Shown: positions 8,477 to 19,931, numbered from the stretch's first letter. The stretch is 64,000 bases of DNA from Saprospiraceae bacterium (GCA_016714085.1 JADJNW010000011.1:1-64000), one strand, 5' to 3'. The notes: generated by a model not told the origin, from the sequence alone. Translations and numbers: made by a program.

Positions 8477-9448
8477 ATGAAAACGCCTATTGCCTTTTTA
8501 CTATTTCTTGCAATATTTACGTGGCAATGCCAGACTTCGGATCAAAAAAATGCTAAAAATGAAGCAAGCACTACCGAACCGCAACCCGAAGCCTATACTT
8601 TAGACGGCAAACCACTCTTTCCGTCACCTGAATCGGAGGCATCTTTGCAAAAAAAAGATAGCTTACTCCAAATTGCACGCCAAAACTTCGAGCGCGACTC
8701 GAATAATCTGGATCATATTATTTGGCTCGGGCGGCGCACTGCTTACCTCAGTCGCTTCCGCGAGTCCATTGACATTTTTGCAAAAGGATTAGAAACACAT
8801 CCAAATTCGCCTGAACTCTACCGCCACCGCGGGCATCGCTACATTTCGACCCGACAATTCGATCAAGCCATCGCCGATTTTGAAAAAGCTGCGGCTTTAG
8901 CCAAGGATAAACCTGTTGAAATTGAGCCGGATGGCATTCCAAATAAACTGAACCAGCCGCTTTCTACGCTGCAATTCAACATTTGGTATCATTGGGCTTT
9001 GGCTTATTATCTCAAAGGCGATTTTGCGAAAGCAGCCCAGATTTATGAAGAATGTATGACTTATTCGACTAATCCTGATTTGCTCTGCGCCACTGCTGAT
9101 TGGTTGTATATGACTTATCGCCGCCTCGGTGAGACTGAAAAAGCAATGAAAATGTTAGAAAAAATTATGCCGGACATGGAAATCATTGAAAATGAGTCGT
9201 ATTACAATCGCTTATTGATGTATAAAGGTTTGAAAAAACCGGAAGAGCTGCTCAATCTGGATGCGCCGGAAAGCGATCTTGACGCATTGCTCAATACTGT
9301 CACGCAAGGCTACGGTGTCGGGAATTGGTACTTGTACAATGGAGATGCGGCCAAAGCCAAAGAAATTTTCCAGAAAGTGACGAACACGACTTACTGGTCG
9401 GCCTTTGGTTTCATTGCGGCAGAAGCAGATTTAACACGGCTGGATTAG
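8477..9448 (+). CDS. TPR-repeat lipoprotein
   Basis: 323 residues. The N-terminus has a lipoprotein signal with lipidated Cys at 18 (LAIFTWQC). TPR-type helix pairs follow from about residue 60 (SRFRESIDIFAKGLETHPNS, RQFDQAIADFEKAAALA) through about 230 (GDFAKAAQIYEECMTYS, GETEKAMKMLEKIM), with another near the end (GDAAKAKEIFQKV). TPR proteins of this type act as scaffolds; no catalytic motif is visible. It starts in the divergent region shared with the barrel gene and is followed 152 bp later by a co-oriented TPR/OmpA gene. Confidence 0.75.
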   Translation: MKTPIAFLLFLAIFTWQCQTSDQKNAKNEASTTEPQPEAYTLDGKPLFPSPESEASLQKKDSLLQIARQNFERDSNNLDHIIWLGRRTAYLSRFRESIDIFAKGLETHPNSPELYRHRGHRYISTRQFDQAIADFEKAAALAKDKPVEIEPDGIPNKLNQPLSTLQFNIWYHWALAYYLKGDFAKAAQIYEECMTYSTNPDLLCATADWLYMTYRRLGETEKAMKMLEKIMPDMEIIENESYYNRLLMYKGLKKPEELLNLDAPESDLDALLNTVTQGYGVGNWYLYNGDAAKAKEIFQKVTNTTYWSAFGFIAAEADLTRLD

Positions 9449-9600
9449 AAAAAGTCGCTTTTTTGCTCGTTTCTTTTCCAGAAAAGATATAGTTTTATCA
9501 AATATTTGACGCAAACATCTGCCCTTTTCCCTTTGATGCTGCTTGAGGAAGTATATTAAAGCTTCTCAGCAATTATTTATGTTTTCCCAAAAGCGAGATC

Positions 9601-11571
9601 ATGCTACGTACCATTCTACTTATCGCCATTTGCCTGTGGGTCAATGCCTTTGTCAATGCCCAAACGCCTGGCTTTGCCAAAGATTTTCAACGCGCGGAAG
9701 AAGCATTGCTTAATAAGCAATACGAAAAGGCTATCCGCATTTATCAAAATGTATTGAACCAACAACCGGAATTGCACATCGCCCGACGCAATATCGGCGT
9801 ATGCTACGAACTGCTTGGTGAGTATGACAAAGCCCTTGAGTTTTATGAAGCTGTGATCAAACGAGATGAGTTTTTCTCGCGTTCGATCTATTTTCGGGCT
9901 GGCTGGGCGAGTTATAAAATGGGCGATTATGAAAAAGCGCTCACCTATTATGGAAAATTTGAATTCTTGCTTGGAAAGTCGGCGCATGAATTCTCAGACA
10001 TAGCCGACAAAGAAGCCTCGGAAGAAGCCGAAATGGTCGCGCAATTGGACAATAATATCCGTGCTTGCTATATCTCGCGCGATTCCATTACTTTTCTGAA
10101 TGTGAAAGAAATCGAGAATTTGGGTGTACAAATCAATTCTCGCGCCGATGAATATTTCCCTTTTGTATCAAACGATCAAAAACTCTTGTTTTTTACAGGT
10201 CGCAGAAATAACCGCGCCGATGAAAACATCTATTACACCCAGGAAATAGAGGGCGTCTGGACAGAAAGCCTTCCATTGGGTTCAAAATTCAATACCTCCA
10301 ATCACGAAGGTATGTCCACCGTTGTGCGTGATGGCCAAACTATGTTTTTCACGGCTTGTGGACGTGAGGGCGTGCTTGGTGCTTGCGATATTTGGCAAGC
10401 CGATGTAAAAGGCACAGAAATTCTGAATGCCAGAAACCTAAATGGATCCGTTAACTCTAAAAAATGGGAATCGCAGGCCGCGGTTAGTTGCGATGGCAGC
10501 ACTTTATATTTCACCAGTGACCGTGAAGGTGGCTTAGGCGGTACAGATATTTGGGTGAGCAAAAGAAATCTGGACGGCAACTGGAGCGAGCCTGAAAACC
10601 TCGGGCCTACGATCAATACGCCTTCTTACGAAGAATCACCATTTATCACGAATGATGGTCAAACGCTTTATTTCTCTTCCGATGGGCACTTGGGCTTGGG
10701 AGATCAGGATATTTTTATGAGCCGTATCGACAACGAAGGCAATTGGAGTACGCCAATAAACTTGGGGCCGCCAGTCAACTCTGCGCACCGCGAACTCTGC
10801 TTTATCCTTGCTGCTGATGGCAGAACAGGCTATTTTGCTTCTGACCGACCTGAGGGTTTTGGCGGCTTAGATATTTACAGAGTAAGCCTCTCTTCAGAAT
10901 TGTACAGCGAAGCGATCACCTTTGTGGAAGGTTTTGTAAAAGATACCATTTTGGATAAACCGATTCCGAATGTCACCGTACAAATCAAAGGGCGCGAGCC
11001 GGTAAAAGCGGACGAAAACGGACGTTTTTTCCTATGTATCCCAGCGTTTGAAATCTTAAATATGTCGGTAGAAAAAGAAATGTATAATCCTTATGAAAAT
11101 GAATTTATTATCCCATTTTGGGATAATAAACAATTCTATACCATTGAAATCCTGATGGATCCGATCCGCCGCCCCGAGCCAACATTGGTCGCCAAATCAC
11201 CTTATGCCGATACCGCGTATATGGAATTAAAACGTCGGCCGGAGAAACGGGACTACTTGCATACCATTTTCTTTGAATTTGACAAATACAGCATGACTTC
11301 GCCGGAGGTCAATAACCTGGATGCTTTTGTGCAGCAACTCAAAGTAAAAAACATCCAGCGTGTCGAAATCATTGGCTTCTCGGATGACGTAGGCACGGAT
11401 ATGTACAACCTCAAACTCTCGGAGGAACGCGCCAAGCAAATTGCTTTACATCTGATGGATAATGGTATCATAGTCGATCAGATTTATATCGAAGGGCGCG
11501 GCGAAATCCGAGACGATAAGCCTAAAAATCTCAATCGTAAGGTAGAGATAAAAGTGACGATGATCGAATAG
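9601..11571 (+). CDS. OmpA-family protein with TPR and PD40 repeats (PorE-like)
   Basis: 656 residues. Domains in order: signal peptide (1-20), TPR helices (about 25-120), PD40/WD40-like beta-propeller repeats (about 190-435, with recurrent FVSNDQKLLFFTGRR, YFTSDREGGLGGTDIW, YFASDRPEGFGGLDIY), a carboxypeptidase-regulatory-like beta domain (about 440-490) and a C-terminal OmpA peptidoglycan-binding domain (about 548-656; FFEFDKYSM, GFSDDVGTDMYNLKLSEERA). This layout is typical of Bacteroidota periplasmic proteins that tie outer-membrane complexes, including type IX secretion, to the cell wall. No type IX genes are next to it, so that link is inference. Confidence 0.88.
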   Translation: MLRTILLIAICLWVNAFVNAQTPGFAKDFQRAEEALLNKQYEKAIRIYQNVLNQQPELHIARRNIGVCYELLGEYDKALEFYEAVIKRDEFFSRSIYFRAGWASYKMGDYEKALTYYGKFEFLLGKSAHEFSDIADKEASEEAEMVAQLDNNIRACYISRDSITFLNVKEIENLGVQINSRADEYFPFVSNDQKLLFFTGRRNNRADENIYYTQEIEGVWTESLPLGSKFNTSNHEGMSTVVRDGQTMFFTACGREGVLGACDIWQADVKGTEILNARNLNGSVNSKKWESQAAVSCDGSTLYFTSDREGGLGGTDIWVSKRNLDGNWSEPENLGPTINTPSYEESPFITNDGQTLYFSSDGHLGLGDQDIFMSRIDNEGNWSTPINLGPPVNSAHRELCFILAADGRTGYFASDRPEGFGGLDIYRVSLSSELYSEAITFVEGFVKDTILDKPIPNVTVQIKGREPVKADENGRFFLCIPAFEILNMSVEKEMYNPYENEFIIPFWDNKQFYTIEILMDPIRRPEPTLVAKSPYADTAYMELKRRPEKRDYLHTIFFEFDKYSMTSPEVNNLDAFVQQLKVKNIQRVEIIGFSDDVGTDMYNLKLSEERAKQIALHLMDNGIIVDQIYIEGRGEIRDDKPKNLNRKVEIKVTMIE

Positions 11572-11577
11572 CATTTG

Positions 11578-12210
11578 ATGGAAAGTCTTAGAAATCATTG
11601 GTTTGCGCTATTTCCTACCGATCATTTTAATCAGGAATTGACAACTCATTTATTTGATGGGATTATCAAGAATTATAATTCCAGGAGACGGCACTATCAT
11701 AATTTGCATCATATTACATCTATGTTAGAATTATCTAATGTAAATACGCCTCATTTACAGCAAAAAGATGTAGTGGATATAGCTATTTTCTATCATGATA
11801 TAATTTATAATCCTTTGCGTAAAGATAATGAAGAACGCAGCGCTCGAAGGGCTTCCGAAGAATTGAAGGAACTTAATTTACCAAAAGAAAAGATTGATCT
11901 TGTTTACAATTTTATTTTAGCTACGAAATCGCATGATTTGCAAGGCTTTGATGAAACAAGCGATTTGGCTTATTTTCTTGATTTTGATCTGGCGATTCTT
12001 GGCGCTACCTGGAAAGATTACTGGAATTATGCACAGCAAATACGCAAGGAATACGAGGCATATCCTGATTTTTTGTACAACCCGGGTAGAGTGAAAGTGT
12101 TACAAACGTTCCTCTCCAAGCCATTCATTTTTTATACCGCTACCTTCCGAAGAATGTTGGAAATGCAAGCGCGTAAGAATATCGAGCAAGAATTAGCATA
12201 TCTTCATTAA
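11578..12210 (+). CDS. Predicted HD-superfamily metal-dependent phosphohydrolase
   Basis: 210 residues; ATG at 11578 preferred over the TTG one codon earlier. Metal-binding residues of the family are visible: RHYHNLHHI near 38-46, the HD pair in AIFYHDIIYNP (about 72-82), NEERSA, then FILATKSHD (about 117-125) and YFLDFDLAILG. The family is soluble and cytoplasmic; substrates are mostly unknown. It begins six bases after the stop of the OmpA-family gene, so they are probably co-transcribed. Confidence 0.8.
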   Translation: MESLRNHWFALFPTDHFNQELTTHLFDGIIKNYNSRRRHYHNLHHITSMLELSNVNTPHLQQKDVVDIAIFYHDIIYNPLRKDNEERSARRASEELKELNLPKEKIDLVYNFILATKSHDLQGFDETSDLAYFLDFDLAILGATWKDYWNYAQQIRKEYEAYPDFLYNPGRVKVLQTFLSKPFIFYTATFRRMLEMQARKNIEQELAYLH

Positions 12211-12286
12211 TCCAGCTACAATCAGCAAGGAATCAGCATCCAATATCCGATTTCACTGTCCCATCTGTCCCAACTCCGTACACCAA

Positions 12287-12371
12287 GTGTATCAAAACCG
12301 AACACCACTCTTTAGTTTTGAATGATAAATAATTGATTTTGAATCACTTATAAAATTGGCACGTTCTTTTT
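12287..12371 (+). promoter_or_regulatory. Upstream box plus sigma-54-like promoter of the export locus
   Basis: The 19-bp box GTGTATCAAAACCGAACAC (12287-12305) is an imperfect inverted repeat. It lies 51 bp before TGGCACG (12357-12363), which matches the sigma-54 -24 element. The -12 position is a T run instead of TTGC, a weak match. The same arrangement occurs at 48247-48330 (18 of 19 box positions identical). A start site near 12383 would lie after the ATG at 12379 and before the GTG at 12418. Confidence 0.5.
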
Positions 12372-12417
12372 GGTAAGAATGAGCAGGACGAATATTAGTA
12401 AAACAAAACGTACAACT

Positions 12418-13685
12418 GTGGATAGAAAGATCGAAAAGAAATTTTGGACTACCAGACGAATTTTGACCATTTTGGGCATCGCTGCGGTCATAGCCCTGGC
12501 ATATGCAGCTTATGTTTCGACCAGTGGCAAACCGCGCCTAAACGTACAAGCTGAGCGCATTACCGTGAGTAATGTAGAACGAGGCATATTCAAAGAAACG
12601 ATTCCAGTGAACGGTGTTGTGCTGCCCATTACTACGATTTACCTTGACGCATTGCAAGGCGGACGAGTGGAAGAGAAATATGTGGAAGATGGAGTAGTAC
12701 TGAATGAAAATCAACCGATTATCAAGCTTTCCAACACGGATTTGGAATTGGATTTGGTCAACCGCGAAACGGCTGTGTATGACTTGAGAACCAATATGCA
12801 AAATACGCGCAACTTGGCGGAACAGCAGACGATTCGTTTGCAAAACCAATTGGCGGAAGTGGAAAATTCCTTAATGGAGGCAAAGCGACTGTATGATTTG
12901 AATAAAGGACTCTTTGCAGAGAAAGTCATTTCAGAGCAAGATTTTCGACAGTCAAAAATCGCTTACGAATATCAAGTACGCCGCAAGGAACTGACGGAGC
13001 GTCAGATGTTTCAGGATTCTATTACTTCGGGACAGCAAATCAGACAAATGGAAGAATCCATTAAGCGGACAGAGGCTGCTTTAGCGATTATGCGGAAAAA
13101 GAGGAAGACTTGACCATCAAAGCGCCGGTCTCCGGGCAGTTGACTTCATTAGATGCTGAATACGGGCAGTCTATCACGCCGGGTACACGGATTGGGCAGA
13201 TCGACGTATTAAGCGGATTCAAAGTGCAGGCAGATATTGATGAACATTATATTTCACGCGTTTTTACTGGCTTGCGCGGAGATTTTCCTTTGGCTGGGAA
13301 AACATACGAATTAGAAGTCAAGAAGATTTATTCTCAAGTGACTGCGGGGCGTTTCCAGGTGGATATGGAATTTGTAGGAGAAGTGCCAGAAGGTATTCGT
13401 CGGGGACAGACATTGCAAGTGCGCTTGGCCCTGAGTGCCGAGACAACTGCATTACTCTTGCCACGCGGCGGTTTTTATCAACAAACCGGTGGCAACTGGA
13501 TTTTTAAAGTAGATCAATCTGGAAATAAAGCGTATCGCGTTGATATTCAACTGGGAAGACAAAGCCCGGATTATTATGAAGTGCTCGGAGGCTTGCAGGA
13601 AGGGGACAAAGTAGTGACATCGAGCTATGAAAACTATGGGACGATGGAAGAGCTAGTAATCAAAGGCGAAGGAGGAGGGAGTTAG
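12418..13685 (+). CDS. HlyD/MacA-like periplasmic adaptor (one frameshift)
   Basis: Membrane-fusion protein that links an inner-membrane ABC exporter to an outer-membrane duct. It has one N-terminal membrane helix (about 14-33), a biotinyl-lipoyl-like half (EKYVEDGVVLNENQPIIKLS), a long coiled-coil hairpin (about 105-225), the second lipoyl half (IKAPVSGQLTSLDAEYGQSI), then beta-barrel and membrane-proximal domains (GGLQEGDKVVTSSYENYG). The frame breaks at the A5 run at 13096-13100, where one A is missing; both sides align as one protein. I prefer GTG 12418, giving MDRKIEKK as in relatives and consistent with the promoter; ATG 12379 is the alternative. First gene of the export locus. Confidence 0.8.
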
Positions 13686-13847
13686 CCAGACTTTGGATCA
13701 AGAAATTTAGAGACCGAGAGAGATCAAGAGATAGTAGATTTTGTAACTATTTGCTTGAAAGTAGAGTCTTAAAGAATGCGGGAAAAGTCTCGCGTTTATG
13801 AACACAAAGAATTGATTGTTGAATTGTTTTTTTCATAATTGAAGGAC

Positions 13848-13877
13848 GGGATAGTGGGTATCCACTATTCCCTTTTT
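13848..13877 (+). terminator. Terminator-like hairpin between adaptor and ATPase genes
   Basis: GGGATAGTGG and CCACTATTCCC pair with one bulge around a four-base loop, followed by five T residues. It lies in the 235-bp gap inside what otherwise looks like one operon, so it may lower expression of the ATPase and permeases relative to the adaptor. Confidence 0.5.
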
Positions 13878-13920
13878 GATGACTAACCACCATTTTGAAA
13901 AATTAAATAACCGAATTACT

Positions 13921-14607
13921 ATGTCAGCTTTGATCGAAATTAAAGACCTTGGAAAAGGTTTATCGCACTACGGAAGTCGAAACGATGGCTTTGAACAAAG
14001 TATCTGTATCGGTGCATCCTGGCGAATTCGTTGCAATTATGGGACCGTCGGGTTGTGGCAAATCTACTTTGCTCAATATTCTTGGCTTGATCGACGAACC
14101 AGATGGCGGTAGCTATTTTATTTGATGGCACGGAAGTGGCAAAATTCAACGAGCGTCGTCGTGCTCAATTGCGTAAAAACAATATTGGCTTTGTATTCCA
14201 AAGCTTTAACCTCATCGACGAACTCACGGTATTGAAAATGTAGAATTGCCGTTGCTGTACGTTGGTGTGAAATCATCCGAACGCAAAGAGCGCGTAGAAG
14301 CGGTATTGGAAAAATGCAGATCATGCATCGCCGCAATCACTTCCCACAGCAATTGTCGGGTGGTCAGCAGCAGCGTGTAGCAGTAGCTCGTGCCGTAGTC
14401 AATAATCCAAAGCTGATCCTTGCGGATGAACCTACGGGTAACCTTGATTCCAGCAATGGTAACGAAGTGATGCAATTGCTCACCGAGTTGAACGAAGCTG
14501 GTACTACCGTAGTAATGGTAACCCACTCCGAGCACGATGCCAAGTTCGCTTCTCGTATTGTTCGGATGCTTGACGGACAGGTGGTTACAGAGAATATTCT
14601 GACTTAA
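13921..14607 (+). pseudogene. ABC transporter ATPase, MacB/LolD type (four frameshifts)
   Basis: After restoring frame, about 228 residues with all ABC motifs: Walker A GPSGCGKST, Q-loop (FVFQSFNL), signature LSGGQQQRVAVARA, Walker B LILADEPTG, and H-loop VTHSEHD. It would energise permeases of the FtsX/MacB class. Four single-base indels interrupt it: an extra G near 13951, an extra or changed base near 14118, one near 14230, and a missing A in the run near 14311. No motif is lost, so this may be sequence error rather than decay. It is the only ATPase gene beside sixteen permeases. Confidence 0.8.
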
Positions 14608-14731
14608 GACTGCACGGTAGGAATCACCCTGCTTTGTTTGGATGCGTATCGTGAGAGATTTGTGAATGATAAGTTCATTATTCACCCTGTAATGTATTGG
14701 TTCATTCTTAACCAAAGAAATCACCCGAACT

Positions 14732-14863
14732 ATGTTCCGAAATTATCTCACATTGCATTCCGCAGTACCTGGAAAAATAAGGCTTATACGATTATTAATC
14801 TGGCAGGATTGGCAGTGGGTATCGCCTGTTGCCTAATCCTTTTTTTTTTAATAAATATATGAT
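14732..14863 (+). pseudogene. Truncated permease remnant
   Basis: Only the N-terminal part of a MacB-type permease remains: FRNYL, then (after one missing A near 14753) IAFRSTWKNKAYTIINLAGL and the first membrane helix up to CLILFF. The frame ends at a TGA at 14861, and 28 bp later the next complete permease begins. It looks like a deletion product of recombination between neighbouring copies, though a collapsed assembly could also produce it. Confidence 0.65.
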
Positions 14864-14890
14864 GTGGTTAGGTAAAGAAATTATAAAATT

Positions 14891-17309
14891 ATGATTCGGA
14901 ATTACTTAAAATAGCCATTCGCAACCTCCAACGTTATAAAACATTTAGTTTTATTAATGTTTTTGGATTAGCATTAGGTACAGCGTGCTGTCTTTACATC
15001 TTATTATATATAAAAGATGAATACAGCTACGATGAGCATCATGCCAATGCAGATCGCATTTATCGCATTACAGCGGTCTTGGGCGCAGTGGATGATCCGC
15101 ACTTAATGGCGACCTGTTCGCCTCCCATTCCATTTGCAATGAAGCGCGATTTCCCGGAAGTAGAAGAAGCGGTGCGCTTTGTGGGCGCAGTAGGCAGGGA
15201 TCAACAGTTGTTTCGCTACGATGGCAAAGCTTTTATGAAACGGCAGGAGCTTATGCGGATTCTACTTTCTTTGATATTTTTCTTATGACTTTGTGTACGG
15301 AAGTCCAAATCAAGCGCTAACAGCGCCTTTCAGCATTGTATTGTCAGAACCAACCGCAAAAAAGTTTTTCGGAAATATTGATCCTGTTGGTAAAGTATTG
15401 GAAATAGATACCGATGAAGGGCGTCAAAACCTAACAGTGACGGGCGTCGTGAGCGATAAACGCGGCAAAAAGCCATGTGCAAGCGAATTATTTCCTTTCG
15501 ATGAACAGTAGCGGCATTGGCAATTATGTATTGAGCAATAATGAATGGGTCGGCAATAATTTTCCAAATGCTTATATCAACTTGCGCCCGAATACTTCTG
15601 TTGCCAATTTGGAAAGCAAATTGCCTGCATTTCTTGAAAAATATGCGGCTGAGCGATTGCGTCTTAGCGGCATGAAAAAAAGCTTGAAACTTCAACCCAT
15701 TACAAGTATTCATACAACAACAATTTATAATGCCGAACCCAGTAAACCTGTTTCTACTACGTTACTATCTGTTTTACTGGCAATTGCAGTCTTGATTCAG
15801 GTTATTGCTTGTATCAATTTTATGAATCTTTCTACGGCACGAGCAGCGAAGCGGGCACGGGAAATTGGCATTCGCAAGGTGGTAGGTGCGCAGCGACAAG
15901 CGCTTATTGGGCAGTTTTTGAGTGAATCTTTGATCATTGCTTTTTTGGCGATGGCGGTGGCTGTGCCTTTAGTGATAGGGGTTTTGCCTTATTTGAATCA
16001 AATGACTGGAGTAGAATTATCCGCTGAATTTTTGAAGGATAAGCAGGTCTGGCTGGGTATTTTGACGTTGGGTTTGATAACAGGCTTATTAGCAGGCAGT
16101 TATCCTGCTTTTTATTTATCCGGTTTCCAACCTTTAAATGTTTTAAAAAGTAAAATAATCAACCTGGGTGGTAATTTAAATTTGCGGCAAGCATTGGTCG
16201 TTTTTCAATTTGTGCTTGCTATTGGATTGATTATCAGTGTGGTAATTATTAATTCGCAATTAAAATTTATTCAAAAGAAAGATTTGGGTTATGATCCGAA
16301 TCAAAAAATTGTTGTGCCTTTCCGCACCAGCGAAGCCTTGCAAAGTGCTAATAGTTACCGCGATGCCATTCGACAAATCCCTGGTGTTCAGGCAGTTTCA
16401 CGTGCAAATAATTATCCAAGCCAGTTTGTTTTCAACGATATGCACTTTTATAAGCAAGGCTCAGATATGAATGCTGCACATGGGATTCAATTCATGCGAG
16501 TGGATCAATTCTTTTTGAAAACGCTGGATATCAATTTATTAAAAGGCAGAGATTTTAATCCGACCGACACGATTGGCAGGGTCATCGTCAACGAAGCAAC
16601 CCTACAAACCTTAGGCATCGAGGCAGATCAAGCGGTAGGACAATATTTATACTCTGATAGAGAGGAAGGGCGAATCGGATGGGAAATCGTAGGCGTGATG
16701 AAAAACTTTAATTTTAATTCGCTTTACAGTGAAGTGACGCCATTTTTATTTGTGTACAGTAATGATGATTACAATCCGCAAATGATTATCAAAGCGGAAA
16801 CAGAAGATTATGCCAAATTCATCAGCCAGTTAGAAACCACCTGGAAATCCCAAGTGCCTGCTGTGCCGTTTGAATATACTTTTATTGACCAGGAAGTGCA
16901 ACAACAATACGAAGCCGACCGCCGCCTTTCGCGCATCATCAACAGTTTTACTTTCCTGACCATTTTGATTTCTTGCCTTGGCTTGTTTGGTTTGGCAATG
17001 TTTACCGCAGAGCAGCGCACCAAAGAAATCGGCATTCGCAAAGTACTGGGCGCTGGCGTAAGTAATATTATTACACTCATTTCAAAAGATTTTATAAAGC
17101 TGGTAATTATTGCGATGATTATTGCAAGCCCAGTCGCATGGTGGGGAATGAATAAATGGCTCGGAGATTTTGCGTATCGCGTTGATATTCAATGGTGGAT
17201 GTTTGTATTGGCGGGCGTAGCGGCGATTGCTGTGGCTTTGATAACGGTGAGTTTTCAGGCGATTAAAGCTGCATTGGCAAATCCGGTTGACAGTTTACGC
17301 AGTGAGTAA
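14891..17309 (+). pseudogene. MacB/FtsX-type ABC permease, copy 1 (four frameshifts)
   Basis: It starts MIRNYLK. Indels lie at the A run near 14907, near 15232, near 15283 and at the A5 run near 15470; from 15477 to the stop the frame is intact. The cytoplasmic loop motifs are RAREIGIRKVVGAQ in the first FtsX half and RTKEIGIRKVLGAG in the second. It ends NPVDSLRSE. The domain layout is that described for the intact copy at 35541-37940. The gap to the next copy is 116 bp. Confidence 0.75.
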
Positions 17310-17425
17310 AATGGAAATTCCGTACCGAAGGTCGGGATGAATAGTTTAAAAAGTGAATAATTATATAAAGAAAAGTAAATAACTCCAAAAATCTATGAAA
17401 CCATTAATAGTGAAAACAAAAAAAC

Positions 17426-19809
17426 ATGATTCGGAATTATCTTAAAATCGCTTTTCGCAATCTACAACGCAACCGCCTTTTTGCCACCATTAATGTTTTG
17501 GGCTGGCTTTTGGGTATCACTTGTGCTATCCTGATTTTCAAAATGGTGAATTATCACCTGAGTTTTGATACATTCCACAGCAAAAGCGATCGAATTTATC
17601 GTATCGTGACGGAGTTTCGCGGGGAGGATGGTGGCGGTCACAGCGCTGGCGTGCCTTCTCCACTTCCCAAAGCTTTCGCAACGATTACACATTTGCTGAG
17701 AAAGTCGCACGCGTTATTACTTTTGATAATCAGTTGATTAGCATTCCTTCTGAAAAGGAAATAAAGAAATTCCAGGAGGAGCGAGGTGTGGCTTTCGCTG
17801 AATCGGAACTCTTTGATATGCTGGATTTCCCATTAGAAAAAGGGGATAAAAAAACAGCGCTTACTGAGCCTAATTCTGCAATCATTACAGCGCAATTGGC
17901 GCAGAAATATTTTGGAGATGAAAATCCGCTTGACAAAACGATACGCCTCGATAATCGAATTGATTTAAAGATTACAGGTGTTTTGAGAAACTTACCTGAA
18001 AATACCGATCGTCGTCAAGAAATTTATATTTCTAATCCTACTTTAGAAGTATATGCCAAATGGTTGGCAGCCGAAGATAACTGGGGCAGCGTGTATAGCG
18101 AAACGCATTGCTTTGTATTATTAAAAAAGGTACACAAGCAGCACAAGTCGAAAAAGCATTCCCGGAATTTTCCAAAAATATCATGGCGAAGATGCTGATG
18201 CGTATTGGTATCATTTACAGCCGATTACAGATGTACATTTTAATCCGGATTATAATGGCTACGTAGAAAAAAGAAATCTTTGGGCGTTATCGCTAATAGG
18301 ATTATTCCTAATTATTACCGCTTGCGTCAACTTTATTAACCTTGCTACCGCACAAGCGCTCAACCGCTCCAAAGAAGTGGGCGTGCGCAAAGTGTTGGGC
18401 AGTCGTCCGCGGCAGTTATTCTGGCAATTCCTCTCCGAAACGGCCGTAATCACAGGTTTTTCTATTATAGCGGCTTATTTCCTCTCACAATTGGCGATGC
18501 CTTTTTTGAATGATTGGTTTGATACGAATCTGAAAATCAATTTATTACAAGATACGCGATTACTTGCTTTCCTTTCTATTTTGCTGGTGACGGTGGTGTT
18601 CCTTGCAGGCTCTTATCCTGGTTTGGTCATCGCTGGCTTTCGCCCTGCATTGGCGCTCAAGAGCAAAATTACGCAACAGCACGTTGGTGGTTTTTCTTTG
18701 CGGAGAGTCTTGGTAATAGGGCAGTTTGCGATTTCGCAAGCGCTCATTATCGGTACGATTGTGATTGCCAGCCAAATGCAATTTTCCAAAAAAACAGACC
18801 TGGGATTCAATAAAGACGCGGTTGTAATGCTGCCGCTTCCGCAAAATGACCTCACTAAAACAAGTACTTTGCGCAGCAAACTCTCGCAAGTTCCTGGAGT
18901 AGAAGACGTTTCTTTCTGCTTTCAAGCGCCCGCTGCCAATTCCAATAATAGCACCAATGTTCGATTTGACAATCGCGCCGAGGATGAGCCTTTTTCTATT
19001 AATACCAAAGCCGCTGATGCAGATTATTTATCAACATTTGATTTAAAATTAATTGCCGGGCGTAATATTATCCAAAGCGACACCATCAGAGAATACCTTG
19101 TAAATGAGGCTTTTATAAAACGGCTTGGCTTAACAAATCCGGAAGATGTAATTAATAAAAATCTGCGCGTATGGGGCAATGATGCTTTAATTGTAGGCGT
19201 AGTGAAAGATTTTTATACGTATTCATTCCGAGCGAATATTGCGCCAACTTGTATCATGTCGAGTTATGATAATTATAATAATATTGCTGTAAAGATTAAT
19301 ACCAGTAATGTAAAGAATATCCTCGCAGCGCTTGAAAAGAACTGGAGCGAGACCTACCCTGAATTTGTCTATGATCATCAATTTTGGATGAGCGCATCGC
19401 AGAATTTTATGCCCTTGATGACATCATGTTGAAGCTGATTCAAAGCTTTGCCTTGATTGCTATTCTCATCGGATGCCTTGGTCTGTATGGATTGGTGTCG
19501 TTTATGGCAGTGCAAAAAACAAAAGAAATTGGCGTGCGCAAGGTACTTGGTGCTTCTGTAAGTGATATTCTTTGGCTCTTTGGCAAAGAATTTTCCCGCT
19601 TGATTGTAATGGCATTCGTCATCGCAGCGCCGGTGGCTTGGTATGTAATGAATGGTTGGTTGCAGGAATTTGAATACCGTATCAATTTAGGAGCGAGCAT
19701 TTTTATGGTAGCAATAGCAGGCAGGTTCCTGGTAGCCGCGGTAACCGTGGGTTATCAATCTTTAAAATCAGCAACAACAAATCCGGTGGATAGTTTAAAA
19801 AGTGAATAA
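17426..19809 (+). pseudogene. MacB/FtsX-type ABC permease, copy 2 (four frameshifts)
   Basis: Indels near 17680, in the A run at 18123-18128, in the A5 run at 18174-18178 and near 19384 break an otherwise continuous protein of about 795 residues. The first-half loop is RSKEVGVRKVLGSR and the second KTKEIGVRKVLGAS. The C-terminal membrane segment has MFVAIAGRFLVAAVTVGYQ-like sequence, more divergent than in most copies, and ends NPVDSLKSE. Confidence 0.72.
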
Positions 19810-19931
19810 TATTAAAAAAAACACATTACTAATAACAAATTGAAAATCAATTATTTTAAATAAAAAAGTAAAAATTATGGGATAGCTTCGGAAAACCGTG
19901 AAAACAATATTTTAAAATAAAACCGAAAGCT

